Positions 7,810 through 16,486 of a DNA stretch of 64,000 nucleotides are shown here, one piece after another; the first letter of the stretch is position 1, and the number at the start of each line of letters is the position of its first letter. This stretch comes from CAYVHU01 sp964451415 (lineage in GTDB: Bacteria > Pseudomonadota > Alphaproteobacteria > Rhodospirillales > Magnetovibrionaceae). The stretch is taken from the NCBI GenBank assembly GCA_964451415.1, contig CAYVHU010000001.1, positions 62,001-126,000 on the forward strand, read 5' to 3'. Under the pieces are notes generated by a model, which did no database searches, was not told the DNA's origin, and saw only the letters and a program-made list of their open reading frames with translations. The translations under genes and the position numbers were made by a program.

Positions 7810-10800
7810 ATGGATAACCCCTTTCGTCCGTTTTTCTCGCTCATCTCGTCGCGATTCGCGGCGTTTCGCAGCCCGAAAGGAAATTTCTTCTTTAAATTTT
7901 TCACTTCACGCAAACAGCGCTATCCATTCCTGTCCGGCTGGGGCAACCGTAGCGTTATGGTTATTCTTTGCGCCGGTCTGGTTTTTTCCGCAATTACGGG
8001 TTTCGTGAATTTCCGCAATGAAACCGAGAGGCGCCTGACGTCGTTTGACCGCATCGCGGAAAACGCCATCATGAAAGTGCGCCAACAACGCGATCTCGAT
8101 ATGGCCGCTTTGGCGGCAATCAAGGGGTTTTTTGATGCATCTGAGTTTGTAAGTCGGGATGAATTTTCCGCTTTTTGCGTCAACATCCAACATCCGGGGT
8201 TTAAATTTTCCTCTCTTCAATGGGCGCCGCTGGTATCCCATGAAGGCCGCAAATCCTTTGTCGCCCAGGTTCGCCAAGATGGCCTTAAGGACTTTGTCAT
8301 CAAGGATTCGCTCAAGGCGAAAGGCGTGATTGCGGCGCAACGTAAAAAATATTTTCCCATCAAATACATCTATCCCACCGTCGGAAATGACATGGCTTTC
8401 GGCTTCGACTACGCGGCCGATCCGTCTCAACGGGCCGTTCTTGAACAAGCTCGCGATAACGCACTGCCCACCGGAACACCGTCAACTCAACTGGCCCGCA
8501 CGAAGGAAGGGGGCCGGCGGTTTCTTATTTTCGTACCGATTTATGACGCCGTAGTGACCACGCGGGCCGAGCGGCGGGCCCATTTGCAGGGCTTCATCGT
8601 CGCGGTATTTCACGATACAGATTTTATCGAACAGGCTTTGAAATATATACAGACAAAAAGCATTCCCGTTAGCTTCAATATCACAGAAACGACGCAGGAT
8701 GGGCGCCGCCTCATCTACCGTGGCCCCCCTAACGACACGGACCAAACCGCCCACGAACAGCCGATGGCCAAGGGTGGTTTCGTTGTTTCGTCAAAGGTCA
8801 ACATCGCCGGACGTTCATGGGATTTCACGTTCAACTCCACGGCGCAATACCGGACGCCAAATCTATGGAGTGCAACGGTCCTCGGCACCGCCGGGACCGT
8901 GATGGCCATGACGTTTCTGATTGCCCTTCAATTTCGCAATGCCGCGTTGCAAAAAGTGGCCGTCGAGATGAAGGTCGACAAACGCACCGCTGCGCTGCGC
9001 GAAAGCGAGGAACGTGCAAAGATCATCTTCAATGCAGCTGTAAATCCGATCATAACCATCGACACGCACGGAATAATACAAACGTTCAACCCAGCTGCCG
9101 AGGAGGTGTTCGAGTATGGCGTCAACGAAGTTATCGGCGAAAACGTTTCCATATTGATGCCCGAACCGTACCGTTCCAGACACAATGAGCATATTGAAAA
9201 CTATCTGGCGTCGGGAAAACGAAAGACGAATTTAAAACGCAGGGAGCTTCTCGGTCGGCGCAAAGGCGGGCATTCTTTCCCCATTGAGATCTCTATCGCG
9301 GAAGTGGAAATCAGCGGCGCCAGGATGTTCGTCGGCATGATCACGGACATAACAGAGCGAAAACGCGCAGAAAATGAACTCCAGCACAACAGGGATAACC
9401 TGCAATTTCTCGTCAACCAAAGAACAAGCGATTTGATCGTCGCGCTCAAAAAAGCCGAGGCCGCCGGGCAGGCCAAGACGGCGTTTCTAGCCAATATGTC
9501 CCATGAAATTCGCACGCCGATGAACGCCATTATCGGTTTTACGGACCTGCTGCTTCTCAGCGACCTCACCGATACGCAGCGCCAACAGCTTTCGACCGTG
9601 AGCCGCTCCGCCAGATCTTTGCTGACGTTGCTCAACGATATCCTTGATGTCGCCAAGCTTGGAGAGGGCCACTTGAGCGTGGAATACGTTCCCGTTGATC
9701 TTCCCGCGCTTCTTGAGGATATAAAATCGACTTTCAGCATGATGTTGAATCAAAAGGGTCTGGCGTTCAGGATCAGCTACTCCGAAAATCTGGCGGAGCA
9801 TTTCGTGGGAGACCCCACCCGTTTGGGTCAAATCATGACGAACCTTGTCAGCAACGCCATCAAATTCACCTCCCGGGGCGGCATAACCGTTCGCGTCGAA
9901 GCGGCGGAAGAAAAGCATTTCCTGCATTTCTCGGTTAAAGATACGGGCATCGGCATTCCTGAAAATAGATTGCAAGCCGTATTTGAAAACTTCGCCCAAG
10001 CCGATGTTTCCACCACGCGCAAATATGGCGGCACGGGGCTCGGCATTTCCATCAGCAAGCAATTGGTGGAATTGATGAACGGCAAGATATGGCTCACCAG
10101 CGTAGAGGGTGAGGGGTCGGTTTTTCATTTTACGGTTCGCATGCCGGTTTGCGTGGACAATATCTTGAAAAAAGCGAAGGCGAAGAACAAATCCAATGCA
10201 TGCGCTGTAAATAGATCGCTACGCATTTTACTCGTAGAGGATATTTTGGAAAATTCCGAGTTGGCGACGATGCGCCTGACGCGCGTCGGTCATGGCGTCT
10301 GGCTTGCCGTCAATGGCCTGGAAGCCGTGCGCATGTTTCAAGAGGAAGGGCCCTTCGACTTGATCCTCATGGACGTCCAAATGCCGGAACTCGACGGCCT
10401 GAAGGCAACCCAGCGTATCCGTGAATTGGAAGCCGATACGCACGGCCATATTCCGATCGTGGGCCTTAGCGCCAGCGCTCTTTTGGATGACCGGCAACAC
10501 TGTTCAGAGGCCGGCATGGACGGTTTTGCGGCAAAACCCATTGAATTTAAGATTCTTTTTGCGGAAATCGACCGCGTCGTCCCTCACGATGCCGGACAGC
10601 CGATCGAACCCGTCTCAAACATTCAGTCCCCGGCAAACGCCGATACGGGGTCGGGAAATGAACCCGAAATGGCGGCCCTGAATGGTGTGGATACCCAAAA
10701 AGGTCTGCAAAACTGGCAAGATAGAGCCGTCTACGAAAAAAGCCTGCTGTCATTTATTCGCGGCCACGCGCAGGATGCGGAAAAACTGCGCCGCATGGTC

Positions 10801-11265
10801 GCAACGGCCGATATCGAGGCTGCGGGCAAGCTTTGCCATGCCCTGAAAGGGGTGGCGGGCAATCTTTGTATCATGAACGTGGCCGAAGCCACGGACAAGT
10901 TGTCGGTCCTGCTCCACAATGATGACCTGCCCGCTTTGGGAGAACACTTGGACGCCTTGTCGGTGGCGCTCGAAGAAGCGGTCAAGTCGATTTCCTCGCT
11001 TGAGACCCAGTCGACCGAAGATGGTGCCCATGCGAGTGAAGAGCTGGACCCCGAACGCCTCAAGCCCCCCCTTCTTCAATTGGACGCTTCTTTGTCCCAT
11101 GGTGAGGCGGATGACGACCTCATCAACGAGGTCTGTACGCAATTGCGCGGGCACGTTTCAAAGAGTCTTCTCAATGCGTTTGAGGTTGCGATTGATAATT
11201 TCGATTTCCAGACGGCGCGCAACACACTGAAAACGATGGTGCAAGACGTCGGTTTGGAGACATAG
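7810..11265 (+). CDS. Hybrid sensor histidine kinase: CHASE-PAS-HisKA-HATPase-REC-Hpt
   Basis: A 1151-residue membrane sensor. TM1 is at about 48-67 and TM2 at about 355-376; the roughly 290 residues between them are periplasmic and resemble a CHASE ligand-binding domain (segment PGFKFSSLQWAPLV, then FGFDYAADPSQRAVLE). A PAS domain follows at about 400-520 (IITIDTHGIIQTFNPAAEEVF). HisKA has H565 in SHEIRTPM. HATPase has DTGIGIPE and GTGLGISI. The receiver has D855 in LILMDVQMP, and the Hpt domain has H1010 in CHALKGVAGNL. An intact H-D-H phosphorelay is therefore encoded in one chain. The terminal 70 residues are a helical segment of the kind often found at the end of such kinases. The gene upstream, with receiver D54, is the obvious next acceptor. 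Confidence 0.92.
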   Translation: MDNPFRPFFSLISSRFAAFRSPKGNFFFKFFTSRKQRYPFLSGWGNRSVMVILCAGLVFSAITGFVNFRNETERRLTSFDRIAENAIMKVRQQRDLDMAALAAIKGFFDASEFVSRDEFSAFCVNIQHPGFKFSSLQWAPLVSHEGRKSFVAQVRQDGLKDFVIKDSLKAKGVIAAQRKKYFPIKYIYPTVGNDMAFGFDYAADPSQRAVLEQARDNALPTGTPSTQLARTKEGGRRFLIFVPIYDAVVTTRAERRAHLQGFIVAVFHDTDFIEQALKYIQTKSIPVSFNITETTQDGRRLIYRGPPNDTDQTAHEQPMAKGGFVVSSKVNIAGRSWDFTFNSTAQYRTPNLWSATVLGTAGTVMAMTFLIALQFRNAALQKVAVEMKVDKRTAALRESEERAKIIFNAAVNPIITIDTHGIIQTFNPAAEEVFEYGVNEVIGENVSILMPEPYRSRHNEHIENYLASGKRKTNLKRRELLGRRKGGHSFPIEISIAEVEISGARMFVGMITDITERKRAENELQHNRDNLQFLVNQRTSDLIVALKKAEAAGQAKTAFLANMSHEIRTPMNAIIGFTDLLLLSDLTDTQRQQLSTVSRSARSLLTLLNDILDVAKLGEGHLSVEYVPVDLPALLEDIKSTFSMMLNQKGLAFRISYSENLAEHFVGDPTRLGQIMTNLVSNAIKFTSRGGITVRVEAAEEKHFLHFSVKDTGIGIPENRLQAVFENFAQADVSTTRKYGGTGLGISISKQLVELMNGKIWLTSVEGEGSVFHFTVRMPVCVDNILKKAKAKNKSNACAVNRSLRILLVEDILENSELATMRLTRVGHGVWLAVNGLEAVRMFQEEGPFDLILMDVQMPELDGLKATQRIRELEADTHGHIPIVGLSASALLDDRQHCSEAGMDGFAAKPIEFKILFAEIDRVVPHDAGQPIEPVSNIQSPANADTGSGNEPEMAALNGVDTQKGLQNWQDRAVYEKSLLSFIRGHAQDAEKLRRMVATADIEAAGKLCHALKGVAGNLCIMNVAEATDKLSVLLHNDDLPALGEHLDALSVALEEAVKSISSLETQSTEDGAHASEELDPERLKPPLLQLDASLSHGEADDDLINEVCTQLRGHVSKSLLNAFEVAIDNFDFQTARNTLKTMVQDVGLET

Positions 11266-11269
11266 AGCG

Positions 11270-11602
11270 CTAAATCCACGTCAGGGCGATGAGCGTCAAA
11301 CTGCCCGCAAGAACGCTTGCGCCGACATTCTTATGAGTGGCGAAGAAAACCAAAAGCCCCACCCCAGCAGCGCCGAGGCGCACCGCAAGCGGGGTCGCGC
11401 TCAAAGACCCCAGGGGCAAAATGATCATGCGCACCACCAGACCCGCCATCAAGGCATAGGTCACGCAGGTGATCCATTCCACCACCTGAGAATCGATTGA
11501 AACCCGCCCCGCCAGAAAGGCTCCCGCCGCACGCGAGGCATATGTTGCCAATGCCGTCAATGCAATGACCAGGATCGGGTTTTGGACGACGCTATCCATC
11601 AT
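11270..11602 (-). CDS. azlD: Branched-chain amino acid exporter small subunit, AzlD-like
   Basis: A 110-residue, four-helix membrane protein (LVIALTALATYASRAAGAFL opens it). It is the small partner of AzlC in the AzlCD/YgaZH-type exporter of branched-chain or related amino acids. The start MMDSVV at 11602 overlaps the azlC stop by four bases (ATGA), the usual translational coupling of this pair. A longer reading frame through azlC is open upstream but is not used. The stop lies four bases from that of the convergent hybrid kinase gene. Confidence 0.85.
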   Translation of the reverse strand: MMDSVVQNPILVIALTALATYASRAAGAFLAGRVSIDSQVVEWITCVTYALMAGLVVRMIILPLGSLSATPLAVRLGAAGVGLLVFFATHKNVGASVLAGSLTLIALTWI

Positions 11603-12363
11603 CCTTCCTTGATCGTTTGTTTGCGTCCCAAAAACCAGGCGAGCGTTCCCGCGCTGAGACCGGTGAAGACCAGGCTCCAGTCTGCAATAACAAGAAAACT
11701 CAACGGCCCCAGAATCGCCCCGAAAACCAACGCCAGAATGCGTCCGCGCGCCCGCAGGTCGATCAAAAACAGCACCAGAAAATACAGGGGATTCAGAAAC
11801 ACCAGCGCCATCGTAACCGCCTCGGGGACGCGCCCCGCAAGGGCGTACCCGACAATGGTGAACAGGGGCGATGTGACATACAGCAGCAACCCATAGCCGG
11901 ACATGTATGAAAAACGTTGGCCGGGCGCCAAATCCGGTAGACGGCGCATGGTGCCAACCCAACTGGTGGCCGCAATCACCATGGCGGCAACGAAATAGGC
12001 CCATTTCGGCACGCCGGGACGGCGCACCCGGGGTATCAACGAAGCCACCATCGGCATCAGGCGCGCATTGATTATGCCCACGCCCAGCACGATCGCCAGC
12101 AAGGGTGCGCCGTTGGTCGCCATTTCCGCCATGGCGATCTGGCCAGGCAGAGCCCAGGTCGAGAGTGTTGAATACACGGCCATCCAGATCGACCAGTTCA
12201 TGTCGTGAATGATGGAACCGAAACCAAGGAAACTGGCGCCCATGATCAACATCGGCACGTTCGCGGCCTCGCGCACCCCGCCCCAAAACGCGGCGCGGGT
12301 CGTGGAAAACGGCGAAGCGACGCCTGAAGCGGTTTGCGGGTCATCGGTCATGCCCCATGGCAT
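11599..12363 (-). CDS. azlC: Branched-chain amino acid exporter large subunit, AzlC-like
   Basis: A 254-residue integral membrane protein. The segment LIMGASFLGFGSIIHDMNWSI, followed by a WALPGQIAMAE-type segment and GVGIINARLMPM, is typical of the AzlC/YgaZ family. The family exports branched-chain amino acids or analogues; the substrate here is not known. The start may be at 12363 (MPWGM) or four codons later at 12351 (MTDDP). It is divergent from the MscS gene at 12452, so both promoters must lie in the 88 bases between. azlD overlaps its stop. Confidence 0.88.
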   Translation of the reverse strand: MPWGMTDDPQTASGVASPFSTTRAAFWGGVREAANVPMLIMGASFLGFGSIIHDMNWSIWMAVYSTLSTWALPGQIAMAEMATNGAPLLAIVLGVGIINARLMPMVASLIPRVRRPGVPKWAYFVAAMVIAATSWVGTMRRLPDLAPGQRFSYMSGYGLLLYVTSPLFTIVGYALAGRVPEAVTMALVFLNPLYFLVLFLIDLRARGRILALVFGAILGPLSFLVIADWSLVFTGLSAGTLAWFLGRKQTIKEG

Positions 12364-12451
12364 AGCGTAGAGACGCAGCCTTGAAAACCGCTAAGTAAAA
12401 TCGGTTAAAATGGTTAGGGTAAAGTTCTGACGCGATCAAAGGGATGTAAAC

Positions 12452-13756
12452 GTGAACGGGATCATCGACACACAACGGTTGAGCCAATGGCTTCAAGACC
12501 TTGTCGCATGGGCCGAGACGCATATCCTGGTGACGGCCAATCTGGTGCAACTGGCCGTCGTGGCGGCGGCATATGTGGTGGCGCACATGACGGACAAGGC
12601 CTTGCAAAGCGCCCTGGACAAGGCTTTGTCCGGGGCCTGGGCCAATCGCTACCGCCAGCAGACGCAACAGGTTCTAAAACCCCTGGTGATCCCTTTTACA
12701 TGGCTTGTGCTGGTCGGCATGGGCCAACTGGCAGCGCTCAAGATGGGCCTTGCGGCAGGTGTCCTTGCCATCGCGGCCAGTCTTCTGAGCGCCTGGGTCA
12801 TTATCCGGCTGGTTTTGAATTTTATCGCCGACCCCTGGCTGGCGCGGGCGGTGGGCGGTTTCGTGTGGGCCATGGCGGCCCTGGACATCGTCGGATTGTT
12901 GGAACCGACATTGACCTTCATGGACAGCCTCGCGTTGAACCTCGGCACAATGCATTTGTCCTTGCTGGGAATCCTCAAAGCAATCGTGGCCTTGGCGATG
13001 TTTTTGTGGATCGCCAACCGGATTTCCAAATTGACCGAACGGCGCATCCGCGCGCTCAGCCACCTGACGCCGTCGCAAAAAGTTCTGTTCAGCAAGCTCA
13101 CGCGCGTCAGCTTCATTATCGTCGCCATCTTGGTGGCGCTCAATATGGTGGGTATCGACTTAACGGCGCTGGCGGTCTTTTCCGGCGCCCTGGGCCTCGG
13201 CATCGGACTGGGCCTGCAAAAACTGGTGGCCAATTTGTTGTCCGGTGTGATCTTGCTGCTGGATCGTTCCGTCAAGCCCGGTGACGTGATCGCCATCAAA
13301 AATACCTACGGCTGGATCAACACCATCGGCGCACGCTATGTCTCGGTCATTACGCGCGACGGCATCGAACACCTGATCCCCAACGAACAGTTGATCAGCA
13401 ACCCGGTGGAAAACTGGTCCTATACCGACCGCAACGTGCGCCAGCGTCTGCCCATCGGGGTGAGCTACGAGGCGGACATTCACAAGGCCATCGAACTGGC
13501 CGTGCTGGCGACGGAAGGCTTTTCGCGGGTGCTGAAGGACCCGGCTCCACGGTGCTTGTTGCGGAGCTTCGGCGATAGTTCCGTAAATCTGGAACTGCGG
13601 GTGTGGATTCAAGATTCCGAAAAAGGGGTCTCCAACATCAAAAGCGAAATTTATCTGAAAGTCTGGGACCTCTTCCACGAACACGGTATCCAATTCCCCT
13701 ATCCCCAGCGCGATATTCATGTCCGTGGCCCGATTTCCATCGAAATGGACCGTTAA
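12452..13756 (+). CDS. Mechanosensitive ion channel, MscS family
   Basis: A 434-residue membrane protein predicted to open under membrane tension and release solutes on hypo-osmotic shock. The N-terminal 180 residues carry several hydrophobic helices beyond the three of E. coli MscS. The pore-lining TM3 and its continuation read LAVFSGALGLGIGLGLQKLV, followed by NLLSGVILLLDRSVKPGD, the conserved MscS beta-domain entry. Past that is the beta domain with the ERDGIEHLIPNE-like ITRDGIEHLIPNE segment. The stop codon overlaps the convergent alcohol dehydrogenase stop by four bases. Confidence 0.9.
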   Translation: MNGIIDTQRLSQWLQDLVAWAETHILVTANLVQLAVVAAAYVVAHMTDKALQSALDKALSGAWANRYRQQTQQVLKPLVIPFTWLVLVGMGQLAALKMGLAAGVLAIAASLLSAWVIIRLVLNFIADPWLARAVGGFVWAMAALDIVGLLEPTLTFMDSLALNLGTMHLSLLGILKAIVALAMFLWIANRISKLTERRIRALSHLTPSQKVLFSKLTRVSFIIVAILVALNMVGIDLTALAVFSGALGLGIGLGLQKLVANLLSGVILLLDRSVKPGDVIAIKNTYGWINTIGARYVSVITRDGIEHLIPNEQLISNPVENWSYTDRNVRQRLPIGVSYEADIHKAIELAVLATEGFSRVLKDPAPRCLLRSFGDSSVNLELRVWIQDSEKGVSNIKSEIYLKVWDLFHEHGIQFPYPQRDIHVRGPISIEMDR

Positions 13757-14967
13757 AGTCGACGTTGCACAACCTCTGCAATTTCATCGTCACTAAGCGC
13801 AACCGAATTGGTTTTCATGCTCGACGCGTTTCGAGCGCTCTCCACGATGCGCCCCACATCCGCGTCACACACGCCGAAGCTCGACAGCCGCGGAAGGGCC
13901 AGCCGTTCGCTCCCGTCCTTAAGTGTGCGCACCAGCGCCTCCAGGGCGTCATTTCCGCTCACGCCGGCGGAAAACAGCTGGCCCACGCGGGCGTAGTGGC
14001 TCAACGCCGGACTTTCCGGCGCCCGCTGGATCAAAGCACGGATATTGATGTCCGTGGCTTCCGCGACCAAGGTCCCGCACACGACCCCATGGGGGATGGC
14101 GAACAGAGACCCCAGGGGCTGGGCAAGGCCATGAACGCAACCAAGGCCCGTCTGGGCGAGGCAAATGCCGCTCATCAGCGACGCGTAAGCCATATGGGTG
14201 CGGGCTTCGTCCGCTCGCGCCCCGGCCTTTTCCTGAGCCCCCGGCGCGTCGGGAGCGGCCTGCCACATGTCCCAAAACCCCAGGGAAAACCGCTCTAATC
14301 CCGACCAGGCCAAGGCCTCGCTCATGGCATTGGCGCGCAACGAGGTCAGGCTTTCAAGCAACTGCGTAAAAGCATCCATGCCATCGGCCGCGACCAGCGC
14401 CTTGGGACATGTTCTCAAAAGGTGCGGGTCCACAAGGGCCGTGCGGGCGACCAAAGCATCGCTGCGGAAGGATTTTTTGAACCCATCCGCTCCAGGATGC
14501 GTAAGCACCGCATTTTTGGTCACCTCACTGCCCGTTCCCGCCGTTGTGGGCACGGCGATGAACGGCGTTGCGGGACCCAAATAGGGCAATTGCGCCCCGA
14601 CACCTTCTAAATGGTCGAAGACGCTGTTGCCCGGTTGCAAAAGACCTGCGACGGCCTTGGCCGCATCCAAAGCGCTGCCCCCGCCGATGCCGACGACCAC
14701 GGCGAACCCCGCATCCTTGTGCCGCGCCACGGCCTCATCGACCCATTGGGGTGACGGCTCGCCCGACACCGACAAAACGCAATAAGCGATATCCGCCTCG
14801 TTCAGAGCATCTTGCAGCCTTTGCCACGGCGGTGAGGCCTGAAACGAGCGGGCCCCGGTCACGATCAATGCCTTGCGGGCGTAACGTTGAATCTCAGCCG
14901 GGAGTTTCTCGATAACGCCGGGGCCGAAGACGATTTTCGGCAACGCGGCAGTGGTGAAGGTCTTCAC
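13753..14967 (-). CDS. Iron-containing (type III) alcohol dehydrogenase family protein
   Basis: A 404-residue NAD(P)-dependent oxidoreductase. The dinucleotide-binding GGGSALDAAKA motif and the PTTAGTGSEVT loop are diagnostic. Metal-site positions are D198, Q202, H279 and H293: the second ligand, usually histidine, is glutamine (DAFTQLLES). A glutamine here occurs in a known subgroup of the family, so it may not abolish activity, but the metal or substrate may differ. No pathway neighbours help: the MscS gene is convergent and the divergent neighbour is an exported protein. The substrate (alcohol, aldehyde or maleylacetate) is unknown. Confidence 0.85.
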   Translation of the reverse strand: MKTFTTAALPKIVFGPGVIEKLPAEIQRYARKALIVTGARSFQASPPWQRLQDALNEADIAYCVLSVSGEPSPQWVDEAVARHKDAGFAVVVGIGGGSALDAAKAVAGLLQPGNSVFDHLEGVGAQLPYLGPATPFIAVPTTAGTGSEVTKNAVLTHPGADGFKKSFRSDALVARTALVDPHLLRTCPKALVAADGMDAFTQLLESLTSLRANAMSEALAWSGLERFSLGFWDMWQAAPDAPGAQEKAGARADEARTHMAYASLMSGICLAQTGLGCVHGLAQPLGSLFAIPHGVVCGTLVAEATDINIRALIQRAPESPALSHYARVGQLFSAGVSGNDALEALVRTLKDGSERLALPRLSSFGVCDADVGRIVESARNASSMKTNSVALSDDEIAEVVQRRL

Positions 14968-15090
14968 GCTTTATGGCTCCGTGTGACGATGACGATTGCG
15001 GCACACTTGTATAGCATGCGTTTCGCGCACACCGCGAGGCCCGTGTCTTTCGTCACTTCCCTTTTTCTCCGGCCCCGTTATGGTGGAGGC

Positions 15091-15753
15091 ATGGACAGGC
15101 GCGCGCTCCTCTTGATGGCATTCGCCGCGGCGGGAGCATTCGCCGCACCGCACGTGGCAAAAGCGGCGGTGTGCCTGAATACGGGCCCCCCGCGCGTAAC
15201 GATGCGCGTCATTGATCCGGCCCCGCGCGTCGTCTACAAACCGCTTTCTCAAATCAACGCTACAGCGCGCTCGCACGCCCTGGTGCGGCACAACTCGCGA
15301 GTGCTCGGCACCACGCAAAGTGCCATCAAAAGTACCCTTGGGATCCGTTTTATCGTAGCGCGGCGCAGCGACGTGACGTGCGTGAGCGTTACCCAAGTGA
15401 ATGTGCGTTTCGGCTATTCCCGCCTGGTCGTCGTCCTGCCCCGGGAATACCCGCGCGGAAGCTGCAAGCAGACCGTGGTGCGCCGTCATGAAATGGCGCA
15501 TGTCAGCGTCAGCCGCCGTACGCTGCGCCGCTACGCGGCCACCATAAAGGCACAAATCAGACGGGTCGCACGCAGTATCGGCGCGGTGCGAACGGATCAT
15601 GTCGGACAAACGCAAAAACGCTTGCTACGGCGGCTGCAAAACACACTGATCGCGCTGACCAACACCTTCCAGGAACGTCTCAGGACCTTGCAGGCCGTCA
15701 TCGATGCCCCGGGCAGCCCTTATGACGCTGCGGGAACGTGCAAAGGATGGTGA
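15091..15753 (+). CDS. Exported protein of unknown function with an HExxH motif
   Basis: A 220-residue protein with a clear Sec signal peptide (LLLMAFAAAGAFAAPHVAKA, cleaved about residue 25). The frame is open back to 14887 in the alcohol dehydrogenase, but the ATG at 15091 begins the signal peptide. The mature part has four cysteines (near residues 27, 99, 124 and 217) that could form disulphides. The sequence HEMAH at 133-137 matches the HExxH zinc-peptidase signature, preceded by a hydrophobic strand (SRLVVVLPREY), a setting reminiscent of DUF922-like secreted putative peptidases. I cannot place a third metal ligand. The next gene, an apparent lipoprotein, starts 12 bases downstream, so the two are probably cotranscribed. 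Confidence 0.7.
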   Translation: MDRRALLLMAFAAAGAFAAPHVAKAAVCLNTGPPRVTMRVIDPAPRVVYKPLSQINATARSHALVRHNSRVLGTTQSAIKSTLGIRFIVARRSDVTCVSVTQVNVRFGYSRLVVVLPREYPRGSCKQTVVRRHEMAHVSVSRRTLRRYAATIKAQIRRVARSIGAVRTDHVGQTQKRLLRRLQNTLIALTNTFQERLRTLQAVIDAPGSPYDAAGTCKGW

Positions 15754-15765
15754 GGGGAACGGTCG

Positions 15766-16320
15766 ATGAAGATTTTTTTGATCATCGCTTTTGTCGTGCT
15801 GGCGGCCAGCTGCGCCAAAATGCCGCAAAACGGGGTCAAAACCTTCAGCGGCACCTATCTCGGCGAACTCAAGGGACGGATGATCACGCAAGCACAAAGT
15901 CGATTCCAGTGGCCCGCCAGAACAAAATGGGGCGTCGTAAGAATTGAAGCACGCGACATCGGTGCAAATCGCTACGAAGAAGCCTACTGGTTCAAACGCG
16001 GCTGGGCACGCATCAATCAGGTTTATACGGGAGGATTCACCCTCGCTTCCGACGAAACGTTCCGACGCATGGCCGGGGGCTTTCAATTTATTGATGCGAA
16101 GGCGTTGAGGATCCGTCGCAAGGGCGATCTGAAATTCGCGCGTTTGACCTATCGCAACGCGCCGTGTATTGTTTTTACGGGCGTTTTCGGCACAACGCTA
16201 TGGCGCACAGACATCTATGATGGTGAGATCTTCGGCCTTCAGTGCGCCCCGGGCGCACAGTCCCCTACGATGCTGAAGGCGCAGGTCACGGCCTCTTTCG
16301 AAAACCTGAAATTCCGTTGA
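15766..16320 (+). CDS. Putative lipoprotein, function unknown
   Basis: A 184-residue protein with a lipoprotein signal peptide: MKIFLIIAFVVLAASC, with the lipobox LAAS and C16 as the lipidation site. The mature region has no motif I recognise. It contains two further cysteines (in NAPCIVF and LQCAPG), which may form a disulphide, and is rich in beta-like alternation. It follows the HExxH protein by 12 bases; both are exported, so a shared envelope role is possible but not shown. The residue after the lipid cysteine is alanine, not the aspartate of the inner-membrane retention rule, so an outer-membrane location is expected. Confidence 0.7.
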   Translation: MKIFLIIAFVVLAASCAKMPQNGVKTFSGTYLGELKGRMITQAQSRFQWPARTKWGVVRIEARDIGANRYEEAYWFKRGWARINQVYTGGFTLASDETFRRMAGGFQFIDAKALRIRRKGDLKFARLTYRNAPCIVFTGVFGTTLWRTDIYDGEIFGLQCAPGAQSPTMLKAQVTASFENLKFR

Positions 16321-16380
16321 TCACCTTGCGCAAGACAACCCGGAAACGCAGTTCGCAAGCCCATCGCGAGCGCGCTTGCG

Positions 16381-16409
16381 TTGACAGGGGCAAGGGGCGA
16401 GCCTACCTT
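16381..16409 (+). promoter_or_regulatory. Sigma70-type promoter before nadE
   Basis: A perfect -35 hexamer TTGACA at 16381-16386 and a -10-like TACCTT at 16404-16409 are separated by 17 bases. The gene starts at 16487, leaving a leader of about 70 bases. It is in the right place for the nadE-gltX-cysS run. Seen by eye only. Confidence 0.55.
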
Positions 16410-16486
16410 TGCTGCGTACGCTCTTGTTTTGTCATTTTCAGCGTGATCTCAACCGTCTAGAAATTTTCTGAGAACCTCGCCCAATC

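Noticed and set aside
11270..12286. 338-codon frame that would fuse an extra N-terminus to AzlD
   Set aside because: The upstream part is azlC in another frame; the real AzlD start at 11602 overlaps the azlC stop in the usual way.
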